Assembly (NCBI GenBank): GCA_012513875.1
Contig: JAAZBI010000003.1
Coordinates: forward strand, 1 to 17,485
Reading direction: 5' to 3'
DNA length: 17,485 nucleotides
Source of the DNA: Mollicutes bacterium
GTDB taxonomy: Bacteria > Bacillota_I > Bacilli_A > RF39 > UBA660
Shown here piece by piece: positions 1 to 6,171 of this stretch (position 1 is its first letter; every line of letters begins with the position of its first letter). A model generated the notes under the pieces. That model had not been told where the DNA came from and searched no databases. It was given only the letters and a program-made list of their open reading frames with translations. The translations under genes and the position numbers were made by a program.

Positions 1-110
1 AAATCACGAATATGTCCTTTTGAAGATAACACTTTATAATCTTTACCTAAATACTTTTCAATTGTTTTTGATTTAGATGGAGATTCTACTATTACTAAAT
101 TTTTTCCCAT
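1..110 (-). CDS. topA: DNA topoisomerase I, N-terminal fragment (runs off left edge)
   Basis: Only the first 36 codons are inside the window. They read MGKNLVIVESPSKSKTIEKY followed by LGKDYKVLSSKGHIRDL, the start of the Toprim domain of bacterial type IA topoisomerases. The VIVESPSKSKTIEKYL block carries the conserved catalytic-site glutamate (E9). The family relaxes negatively supercoiled DNA through a transient 5'-phosphotyrosine bond; the catalytic tyrosine lies beyond the window. ATG at 110 is preceded by AGGATGTGAT, an acceptable ribosome binding site, and by a good promoter (see 142-171). The gene lies downstream of rnhB, as in many Bacillota; dprA, which often sits between them, is absent here. 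Confidence 0.93.
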   Translation of the reverse strand, partial: MGKNLVIVESPSKSKTIEKYLGKDYKVLSSKGHIRD

Positions 111-141
111 ATTTATCACATCCTAAATAATTATTAAAGGT

Positions 142-171
142 ATTATACCTTATTTTCCTCTAAGAAAACAA
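142..171 (-). promoter_or_regulatory. sigma-A type promoter of topA, with a palindrome over the -10 box
   Basis: Reading the minus strand, TTGTTT (166-171) is followed after 18 bases by a perfect TATAAT (142-147), which places the start about 25 bases before the topA ATG. The -10 box is the centre of a 15-base palindrome, AAGGTATAATACCTT (137-151; 7-base arms around one central base). Promoter placement is an inference from the consensus match and from its position between rnhB and topA. Confidence 0.65.
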
Positions 172-181
172 ATAAAATAAA

Positions 182-793
182 TTATTTACAATTTATCACA
201 TCTTGAACAGGTTTAAATGAAACTCGATGTTCTTTTAAGGCTCCATATAGTTTTAAAGCTTCTAAATGTTTTTTTGTGCCATAACCTTTATTGTTTTTAA
301 AATTGTATTGAGGATATTTCTTATCTAATTCTAATAAAAGATTATCTCTCGTTACTTTTGCAATAACAGAAGCTGCCGCAATAGAAAGACTCTTTTGGTC
401 ACCTTTAATAATAGCTTGAAAAGGAATATCAACATCTAATTTCATTGCATCAATTAATAAATAATCAATTTTAATTGGATTATTCTTAATAGCGGCTTTC
501 ATCGCTAATTTCGTCGCTTCATATATATTAACTTGATCGATAATTTTTTCATCAATAATACCAATTCCAATTCCTAAAGCATCTTTTTTAATAATTTGAT
601 AAAACAATTCTCTTTTCTTTTCACTTAATTTTTTGGAATCATTTAAACCTGGTAATTTATAATTCAAAGGTAAAACAACACAAGCTGCAACGACAGGTCC
701 AACTAAAGGGCCTCTTCCTACTTCATCAATTCCACCTATTAATTGATAACCTTGTTTAATTAAATCTAATTCATACTCATATAAATTATTCAT
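182..793 (-). CDS. rnhB: ribonuclease HII
   Basis: The product (203 residues, normal family length) cleaves the RNA strand of RNA-DNA hybrids and starts removal of single ribonucleotides from DNA. The signature GGIDEVGRGPLVGP at residues 20-33 carries D23 and E24. D115 lies in LLIDAMKL, and D150 in SVIAKVTRD (142-150) completes the four acidic metal ligands. The start ATG at 793 lies inside the end of rbgA (8-base overlap) and is preceded by GAGATGAT, so the two are probably translationally coupled. The rbgA-rnhB pair is conserved in Bacillota. Termination is by TAA, 11 bases before the topA -35 box. Confidence 0.96.
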   Translation of the reverse strand: MNNLYEYELDLIKQGYQLIGGIDEVGRGPLVGPVVAACVVLPLNYKLPGLNDSKKLSEKKRELFYQIIKKDALGIGIGIIDEKIIDQVNIYEATKLAMKAAIKNNPIKIDYLLIDAMKLDVDIPFQAIIKGDQKSLSIAAASVIAKVTRDNLLLELDKKYPQYNFKNNKGYGTKKHLEALKLYGALKEHRVSFKPVQDVINCK

Positions 794-1658
794 TAATGAT
801 CATCTCATAACGATCTAGAGTTATATTGCCTAAATAACCATTAGTAAAATCTTTTAAAATCAGAGAATAAACTTTATCATAATCAATTTCATTACCTCTT
901 AAAAGAGCTCCTCTTTTTCTACCAATTATATCTAGTATTTCAATAGTATCATCATCAATATTATTTAAATTATATCTATCTTTAATATTTTCCCAATAAT
1001 ATTTTTTTAAAAAATCAATGAAATAAAACATTATTTTATCAAGAGGTAAAATATCTTCTCTAATTGCATTAGTTATCGCTAAATGAAAAGCTTCTTCTTC
1101 ACTATTTAATTTAGGCCATAAAATACCTGGAGTGTCTAATAAATCTAAATAATCATTTACTTTAATCCAACTTAAACCTTTTGTAATACCTGGTTTATTA
1201 CCAACGTGAGCTGCTCTCTTGTTTGCTAGAGCATTGATTAGTGTTGATTTACCAACATTAGGCACTCCAACAATTAATGCTCTTAAAATAGATTTTTTAA
1301 TCTTTTTAACAGCTAATTTTTCGTTTATCAATTTTAATTTATTTTTTAATTCAGATTCAATTAAATTTGTTTTATCAGTTAATAAATTAAGAGTAATAAC
1401 TAGATATCCTAAAGATTGATAATATTTAACCCATTTTTTAGTTTCTTCTTGATCTGCTAAATCAATTTTTGTCATAATTAATATTTTTTCTTTATCATTT
1501 AAATATTCATCTATTTCTTTTAATTTAGATGAAAAGGGAATGCGAGCATCAATTACTTCGAAAACTAAATCAACTAATTTAATTTTTTCTTTGATTAATC
1601 TTTTAGTTTTAGCCATATGACCTGGATACCAATTGATATTAGTTTTATTTTCATTCAT
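786..1658 (-). CDS. rbgA: ribosome biogenesis GTPase RbgA (YlqF)
   Basis: This is a circularly permuted GTPase of 290 residues that acts in late maturation of the 50S subunit. The permutation is visible: the G4 motif TKID (63-66) comes before G1, GVPNVGKST (131-139), then the G2 threonine near T159, and G3, DTPG (175-178). The N-terminal INWYPGHMAK block (8-17) is the YlqF/RbgA signature. The C-terminal region after about residue 195 would be the RNA-binding domain. ATG at 1658 is preceded by AAGGAGATGATAAT, a strong ribosome binding site overlapping the stop region of the upstream nuclease gene. The gene overlaps rnhB downstream, as in the conserved rplS-rbgA-rnhB cluster. Confidence 0.96.
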   Translation of the reverse strand: MNENKTNINWYPGHMAKTKRLIKEKIKLVDLVFEVIDARIPFSSKLKEIDEYLNDKEKILIMTKIDLADQEETKKWVKYYQSLGYLVITLNLLTDKTNLIESELKNKLKLINEKLAVKKIKKSILRALIVGVPNVGKSTLINALANKRAAHVGNKPGITKGLSWIKVNDYLDLLDTPGILWPKLNSEEEAFHLAITNAIREDILPLDKIMFYFIDFLKKYYWENIKDRYNLNNIDDDTIEILDIIGRKRGALLRGNEIDYDKVYSLILKDFTNGYLGNITLDRYEMIINE

Positions 1659-1670
1659 ATTATCATCTCC

Positions 1671-2156
1671 TTAATCCTCTTTCCAAATACCTAGTTTATT
1701 AGTTTTAGCCGTTGTTTCTGCTTTTAGTAATTTATTTGTATATTTGTAATCACCATATAAGTATTTTACTTCTCCATAACCGTTTTCAATTATAAATAAT
1801 TGTAATAATTTGTCATCAATAAATATCCAACCTAATGTTCTTTGATATTTATCTTTTAAATCAGAGTTATTATCATATTCTATTTTTATTTGCTGAGCAG
1901 ACTTTAATAATTCGCAAGTATAATAACTAGATTCTTCTCCATAATATTCTTTTTTATTAGTATTTTCTGGAGTATTAACTGCTAATAACCTAATGGTTGT
2001 TGGATTATTATCTATTAAGGCATTAAATGTATCTCCATCAATACAATAATTAAATATAATTATATCTTCCCTTTGATTATTATTTAATAAAAGAGAAATA
2101 AATAATATAATAAATAAAATAATTAATTTAACAATATTTTTAATTTCTTTTTTCAT
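1671..2156 (-). CDS. membrane-anchored thermonuclease-like (SNase fold) protein
   Basis: This 161-residue protein has a hydrophobic N-terminal segment (about residues 9-25) and then a staphylococcal-nuclease-like domain. Family motifs are visible: IDGDT (39-43) with acidic ligands D40 and D42, IRLLAVNTPE (55-64) with R56 and E64, YQRTLGW (104-110) with R106, and a C-terminal LGIW. These align with Arg35, Glu43 and Arg87 of the S. aureus enzyme, so the catalytic set looks complete. A calcium-dependent endonuclease acting outside the membrane is the natural inference. The N-terminus has no clear signal-peptidase site, so it may stay membrane-anchored. The gene sits between lepB and rbgA, follows a terminator, and may have its own promoter. 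TTTAGGTG precedes the ATG at 2156. Confidence 0.88.
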   Translation of the reverse strand: MKKEIKNIVKLIILFIILFISLLLNNNQREDIIIFNYCIDGDTFNALIDNNPTTIRLLAVNTPENTNKKEYYGEESSYYTCELLKSAQQIKIEYDNNSDLKDKYQRTLGWIFIDDKLLQLFIIENGYGEVKYLYGDYKYTNKLLKAETTAKTNKLGIWKED

Positions 2157-2171
2157 AAAACACCTAAAGTT

Positions 2172-2177
2172 ATTTTA
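2172..2177 (-). promoter_or_regulatory. possible extended -10 promoter for the nuclease gene
   Basis: The minus strand reads TGTTAAAAT, an extended -10 (TGn) with TAAAAT, directly after the T-run of the lepB terminator and 15 bases before the nuclease ATG. No convincing -35 box is seen, and the inferred leader would be only about 9 bases. This is a weak call. Confidence 0.35.
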
Positions 2178-2180
2178 ACA

Positions 2181-2205
2181 TAAAAAAAGAGTTTTTAATA
2201 ACTCT
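2181..2205 (-). terminator. intrinsic terminator after lepB
   Basis: On the minus strand AGAGTT and AACTCT pair as a 6-base stem around a 6-base loop, followed immediately by TTTTTTT. The stem begins inside the lepB stop codon. It would separate lepB from the downstream nuclease gene. Confidence 0.7.
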
Positions 2206-2710
2206 ATTTTATTATCTTAAAATGATTAAATGGAAAAATTATAAAATTAGTTTTTCCAAGAATATCTTTTTTGTCAATAAAACCAATAATTCTACTATCG
2301 GCAGAAAATAAACGATTGTCTCCTAATACAAAGTATTTATCTTGAGGAATAATTCCATCTTTTATTAAATATTCAGTACTATAATCATCTGTTATATTTG
2401 CATACTCATCTTTTATCATCTTATTATTAACATATAACTGATTATCTTTATATTCAATCTTTTCTCCAGGTAAACCAATAACTCTTTTGATTAAATGTTC
2501 TTCTTCTCTTTTAATTGCAATAATATCAAAACGATTCAAACCATTTAATGAATATCCTATTTTATTTAAAATCATTACATCATTATTATGTAAAGTAGGT
2601 TTCATTGAATCTCCATCGACAATAATTGGTGTAATAATAAAAATTCTTAATAAGATAACAAATATGATAATTGCTAAATAAAAAACAATTGATTTTAAAT
2701 TTTTTTTCAT
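2204..2710 (-). CDS. lepB: signal peptidase I
   Basis: This is a 168-residue type I signal peptidase that removes signal peptides on the outer face of the membrane. One N-terminal transmembrane anchor (about 8-29) is followed by box B, VDGDSMKPTL (31-40), with nucleophile S35. Box D, LIKRVIGLPGEK (73-84), carries the general base K75. Box E is LGDNRLFSADSR (129-140). It is the short Gram-positive form, without the large insertions of the E. coli enzyme. ATG at 2710 is needed to include the anchor, yet only TTATTTTTCAATTAAA precedes it: there is no Shine-Dalgarno sequence, and the rplS terminator ends 12 bases upstream. Expression probably relies on readthrough from rplS. Confidence 0.95.
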   Translation of the reverse strand: MKKNLKSIVFYLAIIIFVILLRIFIITPIIVDGDSMKPTLHNNDVMILNKIGYSLNGLNRFDIIAIKREEEHLIKRVIGLPGEKIEYKDNQLYVNNKMIKDEYANITDDYSTEYLIKDGIIPQDKYFVLGDNRLFSADSRIIGFIDKKDILGKTNFIIFPFNHFKIIK

Positions 2711-2716
2711 TTTAAT

Positions 2717-2741
2717 TGAAAAATAAGGTCTTAGACCTTAT
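2717..2741 (-). terminator. terminator or attenuator between rplS and lepB
   Basis: The minus strand carries ATAAGGTC, a TAA loop, then GACCTTAT (2723-2741): a perfect 8-base stem with three GC pairs at the loop end, followed by TTTT then C. It begins at the last base of the rplS stop codon. The T-run is short, so partial readthrough into lepB is plausible. Confidence 0.7.
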
Positions 2742-3079
2742 TAATTCCTTTCTTTTGTTTTAAATTGTTTAATTAAATTTCTAACAAAATACAATTTAGC
2801 TCTTCTAACTTTACCTTTTTTAACAACTGTAAAAGTTGCAATTACAGGTGAGTTTACTGGGAAAGTTCTTTCAACACCAATTCCTGAAGATAATTTTCTA
2901 ACTGTAAAAGTTTCACTGATACCTTTACCTTTACGAGAAATTATAATTCCTTCAAAATTTTGGATACGTTTTCTTTTTCCTTCAACTATCTCTACTCCAA
3001 CATTTACTGTATCTCCTACTCTAAATTCTGGAATATTAGGATTAAGTTGTTTTTCAGTTATTTTGTCAATAACGTTCAT
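2741..3079 (-). CDS. rplS: 50S ribosomal protein L19
   Basis: L19 (112 residues from this start) sits at the interface of the 30S and 50S subunits. The family core is plain: FRVGDTVNVGVEIVEGKRKR, then FEGIIISRKGKG, FTVRKLSSGIGVERTFP and the basic VRRAKLYFVRN. I chose the ATG at 3079 (product starting MNVIDKITEKQL), as is usual for L19. AAAAGGAGTGACAGAG lies directly before it, whereas an in-frame start 24 bases upstream would place that ribosome binding site inside the gene. A promoter and a hairpin leader lie upstream. The gene follows trmD as in the conserved rimM-trmD-rplS order. Confidence 0.97.
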   Translation of the reverse strand: MNVIDKITEKQLNPNIPEFRVGDTVNVGVEIVEGKRKRIQNFEGIIISRKGKGISETFTVRKLSSGIGVERTFPVNSPVIATFTVVKKGKVRRAKLYFVRNLIKQFKTKERN

Positions 3080-3101
3080 CTCTGTCACTCCTTTTCTTAT
3101 C

Positions 3102-3128
3102 AATGATCATTATTTAAAGCGGATCATC
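3102..3128 (-). promoter_or_regulatory. hairpin in the rplS leader (possible L19 autoregulatory element)
   Basis: In the 96-base gap between trmD and rplS the transcript can form GATGATC paired with GATCATT (7 pairs including one G-U; plus-strand arms 3122-3128 and 3102-3108), just before the ribosome binding site. Ribosomal-protein leaders, including an L19 leader, are known in Bacillota. I can see a hairpin in the right place but did not verify a match to that family. Confidence 0.4.
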
Positions 3129-3143
3129 TTTTTCAACATTAAA

Positions 3144-3172
3144 AGTTTATCATATATTTTAAAAAGATACAA
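3144..3172 (-). promoter_or_regulatory. putative promoter of rplS
   Basis: The minus strand shows TTGTAT (3167-3172), a 17-base spacer, and TAAACT (3144-3149). This places a start near 3137 and leaves a leader of roughly 58 bases before the rplS ATG. Both boxes match the consensus at about four of six positions. Confidence 0.45.
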
Positions 3173-3175
3173 CTA

Positions 3176-4291
3176 TTATCTGGTTTTGTGCTCATAATCT
3201 TCATTAGTTTTTTCTTTAAGTTCTGCTATTAAATTAAGACGCCTATTTAACTCTTTAATAACAATTTGAATTTGTTTTAAAATTTGATGACGATATTCTT
3301 CACCTAAATATTTAATGTAAGTACTGATGATATAGTCTCTATATTTTACTGCTTCTCCTAAAAGAGCTGCTGTACCTTCATCATCATCTTCACTTAATAA
3401 TAAATTGTTAAATTCATTTAATATAATACCTAATTTTTTATTTATTCTAATTTTGGCAATTTTTTCAATAAAAGATTTTTTAATAATAATCATTTTATTA
3501 ATACTAATAATATCATCACGTCTTGGATCGTTTTTAGGAGTTATTTCTAAACCATTAATTTTAGTATATTCAAAATAACTAACCTCTTGAGTTTTATGAT
3601 TTCTAATTAAAACATAACCTGTTTTTTTATTTTTAACTAAATCTGGTCTTTTTTCTAAAGTTTTAATCATCTTTTCTGTTTGACGCCATTTTTCTATTTC
3701 TTTATGATTACCATTTAACAAAACATCTGGAACTTTCATTCCTTCATATTCTCTAGGTTTAGTATAAGTAGGATAATCTAATAAATCTTCTATAAAAGAT
3801 TCATTAGCGATTGATTCTTTTTCAATAACCCCTTCAACTAATCTCGTTATACTATCAGTAATTACCATAGCTGGTAATTCTCCACCAGTTAAAACATAAT
3901 CACCAATACTGATTTCCATATCTGCTAAAGAGCTAATTCTTTCATCAAATCCTTCATAATGTCCACAAATTAAAATTAAGTGTTCATCTTTGCTTAATGT
4001 TTCAGCTAGCTTTTGATTATATGTAACTCCTTGAGGAGTTAATAAAACTACTTTAGTATTTTCTTGTTTTAGATCTTTAACTGCATCAAAAATAGGTTGA
4101 CACATCAAAACCATACCTGCACCTCCACCATATGGAGTATCATCTACTTTTTGATGTTTATCTTTTGAATAATCACGAATATTTCTAATTAAAATTTCAA
4201 CCTTTTTGTTTTCTAAAGCTCTCTTAATAATAGATTCATTTAAAAACCCATTAAACATTTGAGGAAATAATGTTAAAATATCAATTTTCAT
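3176..4291 (-). CDS. trmD: tRNA (guanine37-N1)-methyltransferase with C-terminal extension
   Basis: The first 220 or so residues are a standard TrmD, which methylates G37 of tRNAs and prevents +1 frameshifts. Motifs seen are MKIDILTLFPQMF (1-13), DDTPYGGGAGMVL (50-62), the trefoil-knot segments LICGHYEGFDERI (107-119) and SIGDYVLTGGELP (128-140), and FIEDLLDYPTYTKP (166-179) with the conserved D172. The usual ending WRQTEKMIKTLEKRPDL falls at 202-218. The reading frame then continues to 371 residues, while the family is normally about 220-250. Residues 223-371 are charged and mostly helical, with an acidic stretch (SEDDDEG, 300-306), and I do not recognise them. Start ATG 4291 has GGAGG upstream, 9 bases after the rimM stop. 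Confidence 0.95.
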   Translation of the reverse strand: MKIDILTLFPQMFNGFLNESIIKRALENKKVEILIRNIRDYSKDKHQKVDDTPYGGGAGMVLMCQPIFDAVKDLKQENTKVVLLTPQGVTYNQKLAETLSKDEHLILICGHYEGFDERISSLADMEISIGDYVLTGGELPAMVITDSITRLVEGVIEKESIANESFIEDLLDYPTYTKPREYEGMKVPDVLLNGNHKEIEKWRQTEKMIKTLEKRPDLVKNKKTGYVLIRNHKTQEVSYFEYTKINGLEITPKNDPRRDDIISINKMIIIKKSFIEKIAKIRINKKLGIILNEFNNLLLSEDDDEGTAALLGEAVKYRDYIISTYIKYLGEEYRHQILKQIQIVIKELNRRLNLIAELKEKTNEDYEHKTR

Positions 4292-4300
4292 AATTACCTC

Positions 4301-4759
4301 CTATTCAGTTAATAAATATGTAGTTTCTATTCTTTTCTTTTCATAATTTATTTCAACTATAAATTGATCAAGATAAGGAATAATTGTTTCTTTATCTGTA
4401 ACAAGAAAATTAAATTTGGGGCCTTTTCTTATTTCGATAATGTTTCCTAAATACAATTTCTTATTATAAACAGAGAATCCTAATAAATCAATAAGAATCT
4501 TATCTTTTGAAATGTTTTCTTCGTCTGTATAAATATCTAATCCTTTTAATGGAATAACATCTTCTATAGAATTTAAACCTTCTAATTTAATCATAACATA
4601 TTTTTTGTGAGTTCTAGCTGCTAACAATTTATAAGATTGATTATTAATAGTGATCATCATGCCAATTTTAAAATCTTCTAATTGATAATCAGTTAATACT
4701 CTCATTTCACCTTGAAGACCATGAGTTGAAGTATATTTACCTAGATTAATTAATTTCAT
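4301..4759 (-). CDS. rimM: 16S rRNA processing protein RimM
   Basis: RimM assists 30S assembly by binding S19 and supporting maturation of the 16S 3' domain. The product has 152 residues, slightly shorter than the usual 165-175. The N-terminal signature LGKYTSTHGLQGEMRVLTDY (6-25) matches the family pattern G-x-H-G-x-x-G-E-x-x-V. The region from about residue 85 (LIDLLGFSVYN, then LGNIIEI and IIPYLDQFIVEIN) matches the C-terminal PRC-barrel-like domain. ATG 4759 has AAGAGGTGAAAAG before it and lies 4 bases after the TGA of the upstream methyltransferase. trmD follows directly, the classic partner in tRNA and ribosome maturation. Confidence 0.94.
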   Translation of the reverse strand: MKLINLGKYTSTHGLQGEMRVLTDYQLEDFKIGMMITINNQSYKLLAARTHKKYVMIKLEGLNSIEDVIPLKGLDIYTDEENISKDKILIDLLGFSVYNKKLYLGNIIEIRKGPKFNFLVTDKETIIPYLDQFIVEINYEKKRIETTYLLTE

Positions 4760-4763
4760 CTTT

Positions 4764-5489
4764 TCACCTCTTATTCATTTCATATAAAATAATACTAGTT
4801 GCAATAGCAACATTTAAAGATTCACATGTTTTATTCATTTTAATATAAATAAAATCAGAACATAATTTTTGAAAATCGGTATTTATTCCTGAACCTTCGT
4901 TTCCCATAATTAATGCAAAAGCTTCTGGAAATTGATATTGAGAAACATCTATTCCATTATTTACATCAGTTCCAATTATATGATGAGTTTTTTTAAAAAC
5001 TGGTAATATAACTTCTAAATTACTAATAATAATATTTAAATTAAAGAAAATACCTTGGGTTGAACGAATAACTTTAGGATGGTATAAATCAACTGAATCA
5101 TCACTTATAACGATTGTATCGATATTAAATGCAGATGCACTGCGTAATATAGTACCTAAATTACCTGGATCTTGAATTCGATCAAGAACTAAAACTTTAT
5201 TTCCTACTTGTTGTTGGTCAGATTTTTTACACAAACCAATAATTGATGGTATTGAAGTTAATTCTGTTATATGTTTCATTATTTTTTCAGAAACAATTGT
5301 TTTGGGAATTGATTGATTATAATCAACGTTCGATAATAAGAACACTTCTTTTAATAAACCAGCTTTAAAAGCTTCTTCTACTAAATGAAAACCTTCTACT
5401 ATAAAAGTATTAGATTCATCTCGATATTTTTTTAATTGAAGCTTTTTTAAGCTTTTAATTTTTTCATTTGTTAAAGAAATAATTTCCAT
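4764..5489 (-). CDS. TrmH-family (SPOUT) RNA 2'-O-methyltransferase
   Basis: This 241-residue SPOUT methyltransferase matches the TrmH/RlmB group that methylates 2'-hydroxyls in rRNA or tRNA using S-adenosylmethionine. It has an N-terminal substrate-binding part with FIVEGFHLVEEA (29-40) and the three SPOUT motifs: RIQDPGNLGTILRSA (104-118), IMGNEGSGI (194-202) and ESLNVAIATSI (223-233). The layout resembles Bacillus YsgA-type proteins, usually thought to act on 23S rRNA; the target base cannot be read from sequence. ATG 5489 follows GAGAGTAGGTAT, which contains the upstream stop codon TAG. It ends with TGA 4 bases before rimM, so it belongs to the same transcript. Confidence 0.92.
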   Translation of the reverse strand: MEIISLTNEKIKSLKKLQLKKYRDESNTFIVEGFHLVEEAFKAGLLKEVFLLSNVDYNQSIPKTIVSEKIMKHITELTSIPSIIGLCKKSDQQQVGNKVLVLDRIQDPGNLGTILRSASAFNIDTIVISDDSVDLYHPKVIRSTQGIFFNLNIIISNLEVILPVFKKTHHIIGTDVNNGIDVSQYQFPEAFALIMGNEGSGINTDFQKLCSDFIYIKMNKTCESLNVAIATSIILYEMNKR

Positions 5490-5496
5490 TAGATAC

Positions 5497-6105
5497 CTAC
5501 TCTCTTAATTTTTTTCTTAATAATTTATAATTAGGACAATATTCTTCTACCTTAGACCAAAAATTTATAGAATGATTTGGTTGAAGAAAATGCATTAGTT
5601 CATGAACAATAACATAATCAATATATTTTTCATCATATTTAATTAAATCTAAATTTAAAGTAATAGTATTGTTTTTTCGATTACAAACTCCCCAACGAGT
5701 CAGCATTTTTCTTACTTTCAAATTAGGAAAAGGAATGTTTTCATCTATTTTTTGATAAATCAGTTCCAATCTTTTTTGAAAAATATCTGAAGCAATTTTT
5801 TTTAATTCCTTATCATAAGTATTATGACTTTTAATATATAGTTTTTGATCATTATATTCAGGATGTTTTAAATTTGAAATTGATATAACATCTATTTCTT
5901 TACCCAAAAAAAAGTTATCATTTTTAGTTAAATTCTTCAATAAAAATTTGTGATTATTTTTAATAAAGTCATATATTTTCTTTTCAGAGATAAATGTTGG
6001 ACAAGTAATTACTATTTGTTCATTTCTTACTTTTAAATACATATTTTTAATTTTTTTTCTAATTATTAAAACTTCATAAGACGTATTATTTAATATATAA
6101 TTCAT
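5497..6105 (-). CDS. YgjP/DUF45-like zinc metallopeptidase domain protein
   Basis: In this 202-residue protein the second half is a clear YgjP-like domain: KMLTRWGVCNRKN (133-145), ITLNLDLI, IDYVIVHELMH (162-172) with zinc ligands H168 and H172 and catalytic E169, a third histidine H178 in PNHSINFW, and a C-terminal PNYK. The first 100 residues form a beta-rich part that is poorly conserved. There is no signal peptide, so it is cytoplasmic. The family is widespread and its physiological substrate is unsettled. It is the first gene of the unit leading to rimM-trmD. ATG 6105 follows AAAGGTGAAATGA and an extended -10 promoter. An ATG four bases upstream opens only a seven-codon frame. Confidence 0.88.
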   Translation of the reverse strand: MNYILNNTSYEVLIIRKKIKNMYLKVRNEQIVITCPTFISEKKIYDFIKNNHKFLLKNLTKNDNFFLGKEIDVISISNLKHPEYNDQKLYIKSHNTYDKELKKIASDIFQKRLELIYQKIDENIPFPNLKVRKMLTRWGVCNRKNNTITLNLDLIKYDEKYIDYVIVHELMHFLQPNHSINFWSKVEEYCPNYKLLRKKLRE

Positions 6106-6121
6106 TCATTTCACCTTTAAT

Positions 6122-6130
6122 ATTATACCA
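6122..6130 (-). promoter_or_regulatory. extended -10 promoter of the YgjP-TrmH-rimM-trmD unit
   Basis: The minus strand reads TGGTATAAT: a perfect TATAAT (6122-6127) with the TGn extension, 16 bases before the ATG at 6105 and just downstream of a terminator hairpin. No good -35 box is present (the matching position is a T-run), which is typical of extended -10 promoters. Confidence 0.6.
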
Positions 6131-6142
6131 TGTTTCTATCAA

Positions 6143-6171
6143 TAAAAAAAATAAAAAACATATTGTTTTTT
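6143..6171 (-). terminator. AT-only terminator after the twelve-gene run
   Basis: On the minus strand AAAAAACA, an ATA loop, and TGTTTTTT form a perfect 8-base stem (6153-6171) followed by ATTTTTTTT. It starts in the stop codon of the Smr gene. The stem has one GC pair only, so its efficiency is uncertain, but it is well placed between two units. Confidence 0.55.

Noticed and set aside
1219..1419. Plus-strand open frame of 66 codons inside rbgA
   Set aside because: It lies wholly inside a well-supported gene on the other strand, has no ribosome binding site and shows no family motif. The same holds for plus-strand frames at 2487-2681, 8489-8725 and 14163-14345.
3080..3103. Longer start for rplS
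   Set aside because: It would put the AAAAGGAG ribosome binding site inside the coding sequence and add residues that L19 proteins do not have.
4741..4766. Use of UGA as tryptophan (Mycoplasma code), suggested by the AT-rich, Mollicute-like character
   Set aside because: Several genes end in TGA exactly at the expected C-terminus, and conserved tryptophans are all TGG. Reading through TGA would only add short tails into the next gene.
5493..5504. The 12-base string GAGAGTAGGTAT (minus strand) repeated at 10128-10139
   Set aside because: In both places it is a GAG-TAG gene end merged with the next ribosome binding site. With only two copies and a clear reason for similarity, it is most likely convergence.
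6141..6171. Poly-A/T tracts here and near 17029-17040 as repeats or origins
   Set aside because: They are explained by terminator stems in AT-rich sequence. There is no DnaA-box cluster, iteron array or CRISPR-like spacing anywhere in the window.
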